In this document: positions 24,708-33,601 of the stretch, piece after piece | Numbering within the stretch: position 1 is the stretch's first letter | How the letters are laid out: the number at the start of each line of letters is the position of its first letter | Assembly (NCBI RefSeq): GCF_001477625.1 | Contig: NZ_CP013692.1 | Span: forward strand, 992,001-1,056,000 | Origin: Paucibacter sp. KCTC 42545 | Lineage (GTDB): Bacteria > Pseudomonadota > Gammaproteobacteria > Burkholderiales > Burkholderiaceae_C | Direction of reading: 5' to 3' | Length of the DNA: 64,000 nt | The notes under the pieces: generated by a model | The model's database searches: none | What the model was told of the DNA's origin: nothing | The model's input: the letters and a program-made list of their open reading frames with translations, nothing else | Position numbers and translations under genes: made by a program

Positions 24708-24781
24708 GGTGCTTCTCTTTGCCTGTGGTTTCTTGTTGTTCGACTGGAGTGGTTCGCAATGCGGTCAGGTCTTGCCTGCGC

Positions 24782-25558
24782 CTAGGTGACGAAAGACGCC
24801 GCCAGCGAACCCAGGAGCAGATTCCAACCATCGGCCAATACAAACAGCATCAGCTTGAAGGGCAGTGCCACCAGCACGGGCGACAGCATCATCATGCCCA
24901 GGCTCATCAGCACGCTGCTGACGATCATGTCGATGACCAGGAAGGGGATGAAGATCAGGAAGGCAATCTGGAAGGCGCTTTTCAGCTCGCTGGTGACAAA
25001 GGCCGGCACCAGGACCTTGAAGGGCACATCTTCGGCCTTGATGCTGCTGTCGAGCTTGGCCAGGCGGGTGAACAGGGCTACGTCGGCCTGCCGGGTCTGC
25101 TTGAGCATGAAGTTACGCATTGGCGGCTCGGCGCGCTTAACGGCTTCTTCGAAGCCGATTTGGCCTGCACTATAAGGCTGCCAAGCATCGGCGTAGACCT
25201 TGTCCAGGGTCGGGCTCATGACGAAAAAAGTCAGGAACAGGCTCAGGCCCACAATCACCTGATTCGGCGGCGCGGCTTGCGTGCCCAAGGCCTGACGCAT
25301 CAGGGACAGCACGATGACGATGCGGGTGAAGCCGGTCATCATCAAGAGCATGGCCGGCAGAAAGCCCAGTGCCGTGAAGAACAGCAGGGTCTGGATCGGC
25401 ACCGAGTAATTGCTGCCGCCCGAGCCTTGCCCGATCAGCAAGGGCAGCGTGGCCGGCGGTGGGTTGCCTGCCGCTTGGCTCCAGGCCGCCGCGGACAATG
25501 CCGTGAGCAGTGAGAAGGCCAGCGCCCGCTTCATCCAGCGAGGGTCAAGACGCATCAT
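24782..25558 (-). CDS. fliP: Flagellar export gate protein FliP
   Basis: FliP forms the core ring of the export gate. The protein has a cleavable signal peptide (MKRALAFSLLTALSAAAWSQA), as FliP proteins do, then the conserved FTRIVIVLSLMRQALGTQ and PPNQVIVGLSLFLTFFVMSP. The C-terminal membrane region contains FLIFIPFLVIDMIVSSVLMS. I placed the start at the ATG pair near 25558, which follows GGCTGGGG and overlaps the end of fliO by 14 bases; an in-frame ATG at 25534 directly before the hydrophobic core is also possible. The open frame extends further upstream but lies inside fliO. Confidence 0.94.
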   Translation of the reverse strand: MMRLDPRWMKRALAFSLLTALSAAAWSQAAGNPPPATLPLLIGQGSGGSNYSVPIQTLLFFTALGFLPAMLLMMTGFTRIVIVLSLMRQALGTQAAPPNQVIVGLSLFLTFFVMSPTLDKVYADAWQPYSAGQIGFEEAVKRAEPPMRNFMLKQTRQADVALFTRLAKLDSSIKAEDVPFKVLVPAFVTSELKSAFQIAFLIFIPFLVIDMIVSSVLMSLGMMMLSPVLVALPFKLMLFVLADGWNLLLGSLAASFVT

Positions 25559-25922
25559 GTTCCCCAGCCTTGGCGGCGCCCTGCCCACGCAAGCGCGCGC
25601 CCAGCATCTGCGCAAATGGCACGGCAGCCGCGCTCTCTGTGGCTTCAGCCTGCGGCGCCATCTCGTGCAAGGTGCAGATCTGCTGGGCGGTGACGCCCAG
25701 GACAAGCCAACGGCGCTGATCGCCTTGGCCGACCTCGACCGTCAGCAGTTTTTGATTGGGGGAGATGGGCAGCTGTGCGACAACGCGCATCACGCCTTGC
25801 GGGTTCAGGCTGCCACCCATGGGGCTGCGCTTGAGCAGCCACAGGGCAAGAGGGATCAGGCACAGAATGGCCAGAAACCACAGGAAAGGGAGGAAGGGCG
25901 AGTTCATGGGTTTGATTGTCAC
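25545..25922 (-). CDS. fliO: Flagellar export assembly protein FliO
   Basis: FliO helps assemble the FliP ring. The product of 120-125 residues has one N-terminal membrane helix (FLPFLWFLAILCLIPLALWL) and a cytoplasmic domain containing VMRVVAQLPISPNQKLLTVE and WLVLGVTAQQICTLHEM, the usual FliO pattern. Its low-complexity C-terminus overlaps fliP. The start may be Met1 or Met6. Between fliN and fliO there are two small palindromes (GGCCGC/GCGGCC at 25954-25968, GTCAGG/CCTGAC at 25987-26003). Confidence 0.9.
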   Translation of the reverse strand: MTIKPMNSPFLPFLWFLAILCLIPLALWLLKRSPMGGSLNPQGVMRVVAQLPISPNQKLLTVEVGQGDQRRWLVLGVTAQQICTLHEMAPQAEATESAAAVPFAQMLGARLRGQGAAKAGEHDAS

Positions 25923-26009
25923 CAGCAGGGCGCTGTGTCAAACCGCACAATAAAGGCCGCAAAGCGGCCTTGACTCCAATCGGGGGTCAGGTTTTGCCTG
26001 ACGCCAATT

Positions 26010-26447
26010 TCAGCCCTTGGACAAGCGTCGCATCCGCTCGGAGGGCGTGACGATGTCGGTCAGGCGAATACCGAACTTGTCATTCACCACCACCACCTCG
26101 CCTTGGGCGATCAAGTAGCCGTTGACCAGCACGTCCATGGGCTCGCCCGCCAGGGCATCGAGTTCCACCACCGAGCCTTGCGCGAGTTGCAGGATGTTCT
26201 TGATGGGAATGCGGGTACGGCCCAACTCAACGGTCAACTGGACGGGAATGTCCAGAATCATATTGATGTCGCCGCTGGGCAAATTGCTGGGCGTGGGCGA
26301 GAAATTGGCGAAGCTGGCCGGCGCCACCTGCTCGGTGGGCGCGCTGACCTCTTCGGCCACATCGTTGGGCTTGGCTTCGGCCAGGGCAGCGGCCCATTCG
26401 GCCGCCATTGCGTCTTGTTCTTCGGAGGATGGGGTATCAGGTGACAT
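26010..26447 (-). CDS. fliN: Flagellar switch protein FliN
   Basis: FliN lies at the base of the C ring and helps control rotation direction and export. The 145-residue protein has an acidic N-terminal region and a SpoA domain (about 65-140) with INMILDIPVQLTVELGRTRI, IKNILQLAQGSVVELDALAG and VVVNDKFGIRLTDIVTPSER. It overlaps the end of fliM by 11 bases, which suggests coupled translation. Confidence 0.96.
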   Translation of the reverse strand: MSPDTPSSEEQDAMAAEWAAALAEAKPNDVAEEVSAPTEQVAPASFANFSPTPSNLPSGDINMILDIPVQLTVELGRTRIPIKNILQLAQGSVVELDALAGEPMDVLVNGYLIAQGEVVVVNDKFGIRLTDIVTPSERMRRLSKG

Positions 26448-27441
26448 TGCGGGCTCCCAGCCAACCCTGGTCGGGGGCGGTCAACATTTGTTCAACTTTG
26501 ATGGCGTACTTGCCGTTGGTGGTGCCGTAATGGCAGTCATAGACAGGCACGCCGTCGATCTTGGCCTTGATAAGCGACTCGAGGTCCAGCTCGATGAAGT
26601 CGCCGGGTTTGAAGGCCAGCAGCTGCTCTACCGTGGCGGGCGCGGTGCCCAACTCGGCCACCAACTCGACCTTCGCGTCTTGAATCTGGTGCTTGAGCAG
26701 ATTGACCCAGCGGCGGTCCGGCTCGGTGCTGTCACCCACGGTGGTGGAGTACAGCACATCGCGAATCGGCTCCAGCGTGGCGTAAGGGATGCAGAAGTAG
26801 ACCGTGCCACTGACTTCACCAATTTCCAGGGTGAAGGAGGTGGACACCACGATCTCGCTGGGTGTGGCGATATTGGCGAACTGGGGCTGCATCTCCGAGC
26901 GCTGGAATTCGAGTTCCAGCGGATAGATGCCCTTCCAGGCCTTGTGATACTCGGCGGTGATCACTTCCACCAGGCGCAGAATCACGCGCTGCTCGGTGGC
27001 AGAGAAATCACGCCCTTCGATGCGCGCATGGAATTTGCCGATGCCGCCGAACAGCGAATCAATCACCGCGAACACCAGCGTCGGGTCGCAGACGATCAGC
27101 CCGGAGCCGCGCAGCGGCTTGACCGAGACGATGTTGAAGTTGGTGGGCACCACGATCTCGCGCAAGAAGGCGCTGTACTTCTGCACCTTGATGCCGCCGA
27201 TGGCGACTTCCGGGCTCTTGCGGATGAAGTTGAACAGGCCCACACGGATATTGCGGGCGAAGCGTTCGTTGATGATTTCCATCGTGGGCATGCGCCCACG
27301 AACAATGCGCTCCTGGCTGGCCAGGTTGTAGTCGCGTATGCCGCCGACCTGCTCCTCCTCGGCGTCGAGCTTTTGGCTCTCACCGGTGATGCCTTGCAGA
27401 AGGGCGTCGACTTCGTCTTGTGAAAGTATTTGTTGATTCAT
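26437..27441 (-). CDS. fliM: Flagellar switch protein FliM
   Basis: FliM binds phosphorylated CheY and links the C ring to chemotaxis. The 334-residue protein starts MNQQILSQDEVDALLQGI, the conserved CheY-binding peptide. The middle domain contains RNIRVGLFNFIRKSPEVAI and GSGLIVCDPTLVFAVIDSLF. The C-terminal SpoA domain contains LLAFKPGDFIELDLESLIKA. Length is normal. It follows fliL after 31 bases in the leftward operon. Confidence 0.97.
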   Translation of the reverse strand: MNQQILSQDEVDALLQGITGESQKLDAEEEQVGGIRDYNLASQERIVRGRMPTMEIINERFARNIRVGLFNFIRKSPEVAIGGIKVQKYSAFLREIVVPTNFNIVSVKPLRGSGLIVCDPTLVFAVIDSLFGGIGKFHARIEGRDFSATEQRVILRLVEVITAEYHKAWKGIYPLELEFQRSEMQPQFANIATPSEIVVSTSFTLEIGEVSGTVYFCIPYATLEPIRDVLYSTTVGDSTEPDRRWVNLLKHQIQDAKVELVAELGTAPATVEQLLAFKPGDFIELDLESLIKAKIDGVPVYDCHYGTTNGKYAIKVEQMLTAPDQGWLGARNVT

Positions 27442-27472
27442 GCTGAATCACCGATGCGCGAAGGCTTCAGGC

Positions 27473-28069
27473 TCACTGGACGATGAAAGTGGAGAACAGC
27501 ACATTGGTCACCGGGCTTTCGACATGCTGGCGCTTTTTCTTCTTTTTCTTCTTGACGGTGTCTGGCGGAGGATCTTCTTCATCCTCGTCGTCCAACTCGA
27601 TGCCCATGGGCCGGACCGACTCGCGCTTGATCTCGCGCGCCAGCTTCTCCTTGCCTTCGATGGTCAGCAATTCGACCGAGGACTTGTGCGACAAGAGCAT
27701 CAGCACATTGCTGCGGATGGCGGGCAGGTAGGCCTTGATCTGATCAGCGGTTTTTGCGTCAACGACCTCAAGGGTGACGCCGATTTGGGCGAAGCGGTCC
27801 ACATCCTTGTCCGACAAATTGACCGTGAAGGGATCCAGCGGCACAAACGTTGGAGGCGTGCCAGGCTTGGGCTTGGCGTGGACAGGGGCGGGTTCATGCA
27901 CTTCTTCCGCGCCGTCCTCGCCTTCGGCAGGGGCCTTCTTCTTCAGCAAGAGAAAGGCGGCACCACCACCCACCAGCACCAAAACCAGCACGGCCGCGAT
28001 GATGATGATCAGCTTTTTATTACCCCCACCCTTGGGTGCGTCTGCGGCGGGTGCGGCGGGTGCGGACAT
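27473..28069 (-). CDS. fliL: Flagellar basal-body protein FliL with charged C-terminal insert
   Basis: FliL surrounds the stator units and stabilises the motor. The 198-residue protein has a Pro/Ala-rich N-terminus, one membrane helix (about residues 18-42) and a periplasmic domain containing TFVPLDPFTVNLSDKDVDRF and IRSNVLMLLSHKSSVELLTI. Just before the conserved end (PVTNVLFSTFIVQ) there is an unusual insert with an acidic run (DDEDEEDPPPD) followed by at least seven lysines. The 171-base gap upstream to fliK shows no gene and no clear promoter. Confidence 0.94.
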   Translation of the reverse strand: MSAPAAPAADAPKGGGNKKLIIIIAAVLVLVLVGGGAAFLLLKKKAPAEGEDGAEEVHEPAPVHAKPKPGTPPTFVPLDPFTVNLSDKDVDRFAQIGVTLEVVDAKTADQIKAYLPAIRSNVLMLLSHKSSVELLTIEGKEKLAREIKRESVRPMGIELDDEDEEDPPPDTVKKKKKKKRQHVESPVTNVLFSTFIVQ

Positions 28070-28240
28070 GGATGCGAACTCCTGTGATGACGGTGGCGGC
28101 CCAGCATTGGGCTTGAGGCTGATTATTGAGGCCAGGCGTTTGGCTCAAGCGGCGAAAAGAAGGGCCTCGGCTCGCTTAATCGACCCCGGCCGGCTGCCCG
28201 CTCATGCTGCCTGGCTTCAGGCCTGCCTTCATGCCCAAAC

Positions 28241-29680
28241 TCAAGCGTACAGATCCAGCACCCCTTGCGTGCTGCGCGGCATTGGCCTTGCGGTGCTCAG
28301 GCTGTTGCCATTGTCGACGTTAATCAGGCTGCGATTGCCCATACGCACACCACGCGAGGCGCTCGTGCCCTCTTGGCCCTGGCCTTGACTGGCCTGGCCT
28401 TGCTGGCTCATCTGCTGCTGGAACACGCCGCCGCCGCTGAGGGTCAGGCCGTTTTCACGCAAGGCGGCCGCCAGATCGGGCAGGCCGCGTTCCAACACCT
28501 CGCGGGTTTGCGCGTTTTCGGCGTGGAAGGAAACCTGGGCTTGCTGGCCGTCCACCACGATTTGCACCGCGACGGGGCCCATCTCGGCCGGGTTCAGGTG
28601 CAAATGCGCTTCTTGCACGCCTTGCGAGGCCAGCACGCTCAGGCGCGCCGCCATCTCGGGCGCAAAAGTTGCGCTGTGCAAGGGCTGGGGCAGGCTGATC
28701 TGGCTGGCGCTTGCAGCGCTGCCGGCTTGGTTCAGCGGCGCCACATCGGCGCTGGCGCCCGAGGCAGCCGCAGGGCCGGCTTGGCTGAGTGCTGCCAACA
28801 CATCGGCGCTGGCTGCTTCAGCCTTGGCCGGTGTCGCGGCGCTCAGACCCGTGCTTGCCGCCTGGCTGGCGGCTTGCATTTGGCCGGCAAAGCTGGGTTC
28901 AGCATTGGCTGCGCTTGAGGTGGCTGTTGCTGCCGCTTGGCCTTTGGCCTGCTCGGCGCTCAGTTCCTGGCGGCCCAGCGCGGCCTGGGCCGAGCGCTTG
29001 CCGCCTGGGCCAGCGATGGCTTGGCCGTTGGCGGGATCGGTGCTGGCTGTTGCGTCGTCGGTGGTTTCGGTGCCGGCACTGTCGGCCGCATTCTGGCCAC
29101 CGAGCAGCTTGGCCGTGCGTGGGTCCGCTGCGGCGATCTGGCTGGCATTGGGCTCAGCCTGCGCTGTGCTGGGGGCTTGGCTGGTGGCGGATTCGGACTG
29201 CTCGCTGGCCGCGGCCTTGGCCTTGGTGTTCTTCAGTTCACCCGACGCATCGACACCCTCAGCCGTGGCCTCAGCCTTCGCCGTGGCTTTGCCGGACACG
29301 GTGGCGCCATCAGGCTTGGCGCCGGCTTGGGTCGCGCCTCGGCCGGCTTTGTCGGCCGAAGTGTTGCTGCGCTTGAGGGCTTGGCTGCGGCTTTCTTGCT
29401 GTTGCTGCGCCGCGCTGCGCTCCAGGCTGTCGCGCTCTTGCGCTTGGCTGTTTTCGCGGTTGGCGGTGCTCAAGCGTTCTTGATCGCGGCGGGCGCTGTC
29501 CATCACCGGGGTGGTGGTCACCGGCGGTGGGGTCGGCGCCGGGGGTGTCGCCGGCACAAACTTGCTCAGCATGAGTGAGAAATTGCCGCTAGCACCTTCG
29601 GGCTGGCTGCTGGGCTTGGCGCCGGGGTTGCTGACCCGGGCCGAGTCGCTGCGGGAGAGGTTGTTGACGAAGCTGCTCAT
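28241..29680 (-). CDS. fliK: Flagellar hook-length control protein FliK
   Basis: FliK measures hook length and switches export specificity. This 479-residue protein has a long Ala/Ser/Gln-rich N-terminal part of low complexity (about 1-330), typical of the ruler region. The conserved Flg_hook domain covers about 345-430, with QEAHLHLNPAEMGPVAVQI and AQTREVLERGLPDLAAALRE. The tail is Gln-rich. The antisense strand is also open over long stretches because of the high G+C content; I regard those frames as non-coding. Confidence 0.93.
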   Translation of the reverse strand: MSSFVNNLSRSDSARVSNPGAKPSSQPEGASGNFSLMLSKFVPATPPAPTPPPVTTTPVMDSARRDQERLSTANRENSQAQERDSLERSAAQQQQESRSQALKRSNTSADKAGRGATQAGAKPDGATVSGKATAKAEATAEGVDASGELKNTKAKAAASEQSESATSQAPSTAQAEPNASQIAAADPRTAKLLGGQNAADSAGTETTDDATASTDPANGQAIAGPGGKRSAQAALGRQELSAEQAKGQAAATATSSAANAEPSFAGQMQAASQAASTGLSAATPAKAEAASADVLAALSQAGPAAASGASADVAPLNQAGSAASASQISLPQPLHSATFAPEMAARLSVLASQGVQEAHLHLNPAEMGPVAVQIVVDGQQAQVSFHAENAQTREVLERGLPDLAAALRENGLTLSGGGVFQQQMSQQGQASQGQGQEGTSASRGVRMGNRSLINVDNGNSLSTARPMPRSTQGVLDLYA

Positions 29681-29690
29681 GCTGCGGACC

Positions 29691-30161
29691 TCAAGCGCTC
29701 AGGCGCACAAAAGGGTTGTAGGCCGACTGCAGGGTGCGGGCGGCTTGTTCATCGCAGGCTTTTTGCTCCTGGCGCTGCACGGCGCGGTTCTTTTCCTGCT
29801 GGCGGCGCTCAATCAGCTTGCTGATGGCGGCCACGCGCATATCGGTCTCGCGCAGCTTTTCGCGGGCGGCGGCTTGGCGCTGGTCGGCGTACTGGGTGAT
29901 ATTGCCCTGGCTGCTGATGGCTTCGTCCAGGCGGCCACCGAAGCTTTGGTAACAAGCCACGATGTCCATGGTGCCGTGCGAGGCGAACTGCTGGGTCCAG
30001 CGCTGCTGGTAGTCGCTGCGGTACTGGTTCAGCTCGCCATGTTGGTTGCGGGCCTGGGTGGCGCGCTTTTCTGCTTCTTGAAAGATGCGCAGGGCTTCGT
30101 CGCGTTCGCTCTCGGCGCGCTCCAGCAAGATGGTGAGGACCTGCAGATTGCTTGAACTCAT
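29691..30161 (-). CDS. fliJ: Flagellar export chaperone FliJ
   Basis: FliJ is the coiled-coil stalk protein of the export ATPase FliI. The 156-residue product is almost entirely helical and charged (LLERAESERDEALRIFQEAE, then AAREKLRETDMRVAAISKLI). I chose the ATG at 30161 (MSSSNLQVLTILLERAE) because it fits the family; an in-frame ATG lies nine codons upstream. It sits between fliI and fliK in the conserved order. Confidence 0.9.
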   Translation of the reverse strand: MSSSNLQVLTILLERAESERDEALRIFQEAEKRATQARNQHGELNQYRSDYQQRWTQQFASHGTMDIVACYQSFGGRLDEAISSQGNITQYADQRQAAAREKLRETDMRVAAISKLIERRQQEKNRAVQRQEQKACDEQAARTLQSAYNPFVRLSA

Positions 30162-30234
30162 GGTGCTAACTCCGCAAAAGAGAGGCAAGGGGCCGCGGCG
30201 GCTGAGTCTTGCTTCTCGGGTTTATCGACAGATC

Positions 30235-31734
30235 TCAGGCGTCCTTAACTACGCTTGTGAGTTGTCGGACGCTGTCGGCCAAGGAGGCCGGGCTGTGCAT
30301 GTCTTGCTGCAATAGCCGGTTGATATCGGGATGGCTGCGCACGGCCAGATCCAGCTCGAAGTCATTGCCAGGTACATAAGCACCCAGCTGGATCAGATCG
30401 CGCGCTTTGTTGTATTTAGCGAGCAGTTGACGGCAGCGACGAGCTGCCTCGATGTGCGCTTGTGGGGCCACATTGGTCATCACCCGGCTGATCGAGCGTT
30501 CGATGTCGATGGCGGGGTAATGGCCGGCCTCGGCGAGTTCGCGGCTCAAAACGATGTGGCCGTCCAAAATGCCGCGCGCGGCGTCGGCGATGGGGTCTTG
30601 CTGGTCGTCGCCCTCGCTCAGCACGGTGTAGAAGGCGGTGATGGAGCCTTCGCCGGGCAGGCCGTTGCCGCTGCGTTCCACCAACTGGGGCAGTTTGGCA
30701 AAGCAGCTGGGCGGATAGCCTTTGGTGGCCGGCGGCTCGCCAATCGCCAGGGCGATCTCGCGCTGGGCCATGGCGTAGCGGGTCAGCGAATCCATCAGCA
30801 GCAGCACATGCTGGCCACGGTCGCGGAAGTTTTCGGCAATGGCGGTGGCGTAGTGGGCGCCTTGCATGCGAACCAGCGGCGGCGCGTCAGCGGGCGCGGC
30901 CACCACGACCGAGCGGTGCAGGCCTTCATTGCCCAGAATGTCTTCGATGAATTCCTTCACTTCGCGGCCGCGCTCGCCGATCAGGCCGACCACGATCACA
31001 TCGGCCTGCGTGAAGCGGGCCATCATGCCCAGCAGCACCGATTTACCGACGCCGGTGCCGGCGAACAGGCCCAGGCGCTGGCCGCGGCCGACGGTGAGCA
31101 TGCTGTTGATGGCGCGCACGCCGGTGTCCAGCGGTGTGCGCACCGGGTCGCGGTCCATCGCATTGATGGGGCGGCGCACCATCGGTTCGGCATGCACATC
31201 GTGGAGTGGGCCGCGGCGGTCCAGGGGATGGCCGTGCGAATCCACCACCCGGCCCAGCAGGCCTTCGCCCATGGGCAGATGCAGGCCGCGGTCTTCGCCA
31301 CGGCGCCAGGGGTGCAGGGGCATGCCCAGTTGCGGGGCGATCAGGGGCAGGGCGCGTGGCAGCACCATGGCGCCGCTGGACAGGCCTTGAATCTCATCGG
31401 TCGGCATCAGATAGGCGCGATCGCCCGAGAAGCCCACCACCTCGGCATTCACCGGGCGCAGGCCGCGCTGGGGGTTGGCGCCCGAGCTGGGCATTTGAAT
31501 TTCGCAAACCGAGCCCACCGGCACTTTCACGCCAGTTGCTTCCAGCACCAAGCCGGCCACACGCACCAGCTTGCCTTGCGACTCCAGCGGCACCGGGTTG
31601 CCGGCAAAGGCTTGCATGTCTTGCAGATATTGCTGCCAGCGGCCCGGGCGGGTGCTGTAGCGCTCCGGGCCCGGCTCGGCATCGCCTTGGCCGGTGCTCA
31701 GGTCTGCGAGGTCGAGGTCTTGAAAGCCGCTCAT
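30235..31734 (-). CDS. fliI: Flagellar export ATPase FliI
   Basis: FliI is the F1-beta-like ATPase that energises substrate unloading in flagellar export. The 499-residue protein has Walker A LFAGTGVGKSVLLG near residues 223-236, the segment VVVGLIGERGREVKEFIED, and Walker B VLLLMDSLTRYAMAQREIAL. The C-terminal region has NDFELDLAVRSHPDINRLLQ. It overlaps fliH by four bases. Confidence 0.97.
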   Translation of the reverse strand: MSGFQDLDLADLSTGQGDAEPGPERYSTRPGRWQQYLQDMQAFAGNPVPLESQGKLVRVAGLVLEATGVKVPVGSVCEIQMPSSGANPQRGLRPVNAEVVGFSGDRAYLMPTDEIQGLSSGAMVLPRALPLIAPQLGMPLHPWRRGEDRGLHLPMGEGLLGRVVDSHGHPLDRRGPLHDVHAEPMVRRPINAMDRDPVRTPLDTGVRAINSMLTVGRGQRLGLFAGTGVGKSVLLGMMARFTQADVIVVGLIGERGREVKEFIEDILGNEGLHRSVVVAAPADAPPLVRMQGAHYATAIAENFRDRGQHVLLLMDSLTRYAMAQREIALAIGEPPATKGYPPSCFAKLPQLVERSGNGLPGEGSITAFYTVLSEGDDQQDPIADAARGILDGHIVLSRELAEAGHYPAIDIERSISRVMTNVAPQAHIEAARRCRQLLAKYNKARDLIQLGAYVPGNDFELDLAVRSHPDINRLLQQDMHSPASLADSVRQLTSVVKDA

Positions 31735-32534
31735 GGCGCCAGCTCCGCATCATCCAAAGGGGCGGCGGGCGCAGCGCCGGCGCGGCGGTCTTCCCACAGC
31801 GAGGCTTGGCCCATGGCGGCGGCGGCTTGCTGCCAGCGGGTCGCCAGCGTGGCGTCAACGCTGCTGATGTCTGAATCCACTTTGCAGCCGCCGCGCGCCA
31901 CATCGGGGTCGGGCAGCACTTGCGCTTCGCGGGCACGCATTTCTTCGCCGGCGCCGTCGATCACCAGCGGATAGTCCGCCGGGTTGACGCGCACCCGCAC
32001 ATGCTTGGCCGAGAGCTGCAAAGCCTCCACCGCGTCATGCGCGACCTTGGCGATGTGCTCGGGGCGCTGGGTGATTTCGCTGCGCACCACTTGGCGTGCC
32101 AGTTCCACCGCGCAGCGTGCCAGGGCTTGCGCCATCTCGCCTTCCAGGGCCAGGAAGTCGGCGTCGAAATTCTTCACCAACGCGCCAATTTGGCCGGCCA
32201 TCTGCTTGGCGAAGCTTTGCTTGAAGGCGTCCAGCGCGGCCATGCCGTCGCGGTAACCGTCTTGGTAGCCGGACTGGCGGGCTTCATGCAGCAGCTCGGA
32301 AACATCCGGCTCGGGCGCAGCTGCGGGCTCGGGTGGCGTGCTCGGGGTGGGCGCTGGTGCGCTGACCGAGGGGCGCTTTTCGTTCATCGCGCCATGCAGG
32401 GCGTCGGGGTTCCAGGCGGCAAAGCCTTGCAACTCCTCGCGCGGAATGAAGCGGCTATAGCTGCTGCTGCGCGGGGCATTGCCTTCGCGCTGCGGCGGCG
32501 GCACTTGGCGGGGGGGCGTTCTGGCGGCACTCAT
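31731..32534 (-). CDS. fliH: Flagellar export stator protein FliH
   Basis: FliH binds and restrains FliI and links it to the C ring. The 267-residue protein has a variable Pro-rich N-terminus with the conserved SYSRFIPREELQGFAAWNP, a long helix (SGYQDGYRDGMAALDAFKQS) and the C-terminal domain with ELARQVVRSEITQRPEHIAK and VLPDPDVARGGCKVDSDISS. It lies 32 bases after fliG. Confidence 0.94.
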   Translation of the reverse strand: MSAARTPPRQVPPPQREGNAPRSSSYSRFIPREELQGFAAWNPDALHGAMNEKRPSVSAPAPTPSTPPEPAAAPEPDVSELLHEARQSGYQDGYRDGMAALDAFKQSFAKQMAGQIGALVKNFDADFLALEGEMAQALARCAVELARQVVRSEITQRPEHIAKVAHDAVEALQLSAKHVRVRVNPADYPLVIDGAGEEMRAREAQVLPDPDVARGGCKVDSDISSVDATLATRWQQAAAAMGQASLWEDRRAGAAPAAPLDDAELAP

Positions 32535-32566
32535 GGGATTCAGCGCTTGGGTAATCGATCAATAGA

Positions 32567-33562
32567 TCAAACGAACTGGTCGTCGCCGCCACCGGCCAGG
32601 ACGATGGTGCCTTCGTCCACCAGGCGGCGCACGATCTTGAGCATTTCCTTCTGCTCGGACTCCACTTCGGAGAGGCGCACTGGGCCGCGCGACTCGAGGT
32701 CTTCGCGCAGCGTTTCGGCAGCGCGGGAGGACATATTGCGCAACACCTTCTCGCGCAGCTCGGCGCTGGCGCCCTTGAGGGCGACGATGAGCGACTCGCT
32801 CTGCACTTCCTTGAGCACGGCCTGGATGCCCTTGTCGTCGACCTTCTCCAGATCGTCGAAGGTGAACATGTTGTCCATGATCTTCTGGGCCAGGTCGGCA
32901 TCGGCTTCGCGGATGTAGTCCAGCACCGAGGCTTCCACGCTGGAGCCCAACATATTGATGATTTCGGCCGCGGTCTTGACGCCGCCCAAATTGGACTTCT
33001 TCATGCGCTCGCCGCCGGCCAGCACCTGGCTCAAGACTTCGTTGAGGTCCTTCAAGGCCAGGGGCTGAATGCCGTCCAGCGTGGCGATGCGCACCAGCAC
33101 TTCGTTGCGCTGGCGTTCGGTGAAGACGCGCAGCACCGAGCTGGTCTGGTCATAGTCCAGGTGGGCCAGGATGGCGGCGATGATTTGCGGGTGTTCGTTG
33201 CGCAGCAACTCGGCCACCGAGGTCGCGTCCATCCACTTCAGGCTTTCGATGCTGGAGACATCGCTGCCTTGCAGAATGCGGTCCAGCAGCAAATTGGCCT
33301 TGTCGTCGCCCAGGGCCTTGCGCAGCACCGAGCGCACATACTCGTCGGTGTCGCTGACCAGGGTGCTTTGGGTGGCGGCCACAGCGTCGAAGCGGGTCAA
33401 CACTTGCTCGACCTTTTCGCGCGCCACCACCTTGAGCTTGGCAATCGTCTCGCCCAGGGCTTGCACTTCCTTGGGCTGCAAATGCTTGAAGACCTCGGAA
33501 GCCTCTTCCTCGCCGAGTGACATCAGCAAGATGGCAGCGTCTTCTACTCCGGATTCGTCCAT
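32567..33562 (-). CDS. fliG: Flagellar switch protein FliG
   Basis: FliG transmits torque from the MotAB stator to the rotor. The 331-residue protein shows the N-terminal FliF-binding domain (AAILLMSLGEEEASEVFKHL), the middle domain (LLRNEHPQIIAAILAHLDYD, with the conserved EHPQ motif) and the C-terminal torque helix region (AELREKVLRNMSSRAAETLR with nearby charged residues). It lies 40 bases downstream of fliF. Confidence 0.97.
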   Translation of the reverse strand: MDESGVEDAAILLMSLGEEEASEVFKHLQPKEVQALGETIAKLKVVAREKVEQVLTRFDAVAATQSTLVSDTDEYVRSVLRKALGDDKANLLLDRILQGSDVSSIESLKWMDATSVAELLRNEHPQIIAAILAHLDYDQTSSVLRVFTERQRNEVLVRIATLDGIQPLALKDLNEVLSQVLAGGERMKKSNLGGVKTAAEIINMLGSSVEASVLDYIREADADLAQKIMDNMFTFDDLEKVDDKGIQAVLKEVQSESLIVALKGASAELREKVLRNMSSRAAETLREDLESRGPVRLSEVESEQKEMLKIVRRLVDEGTIVLAGGGDDQFV

Positions 33563-33601
33563 GATGGTGCTGGTCTCTTGGTGCGTTCAGTGAGGGCGTG
33601 C

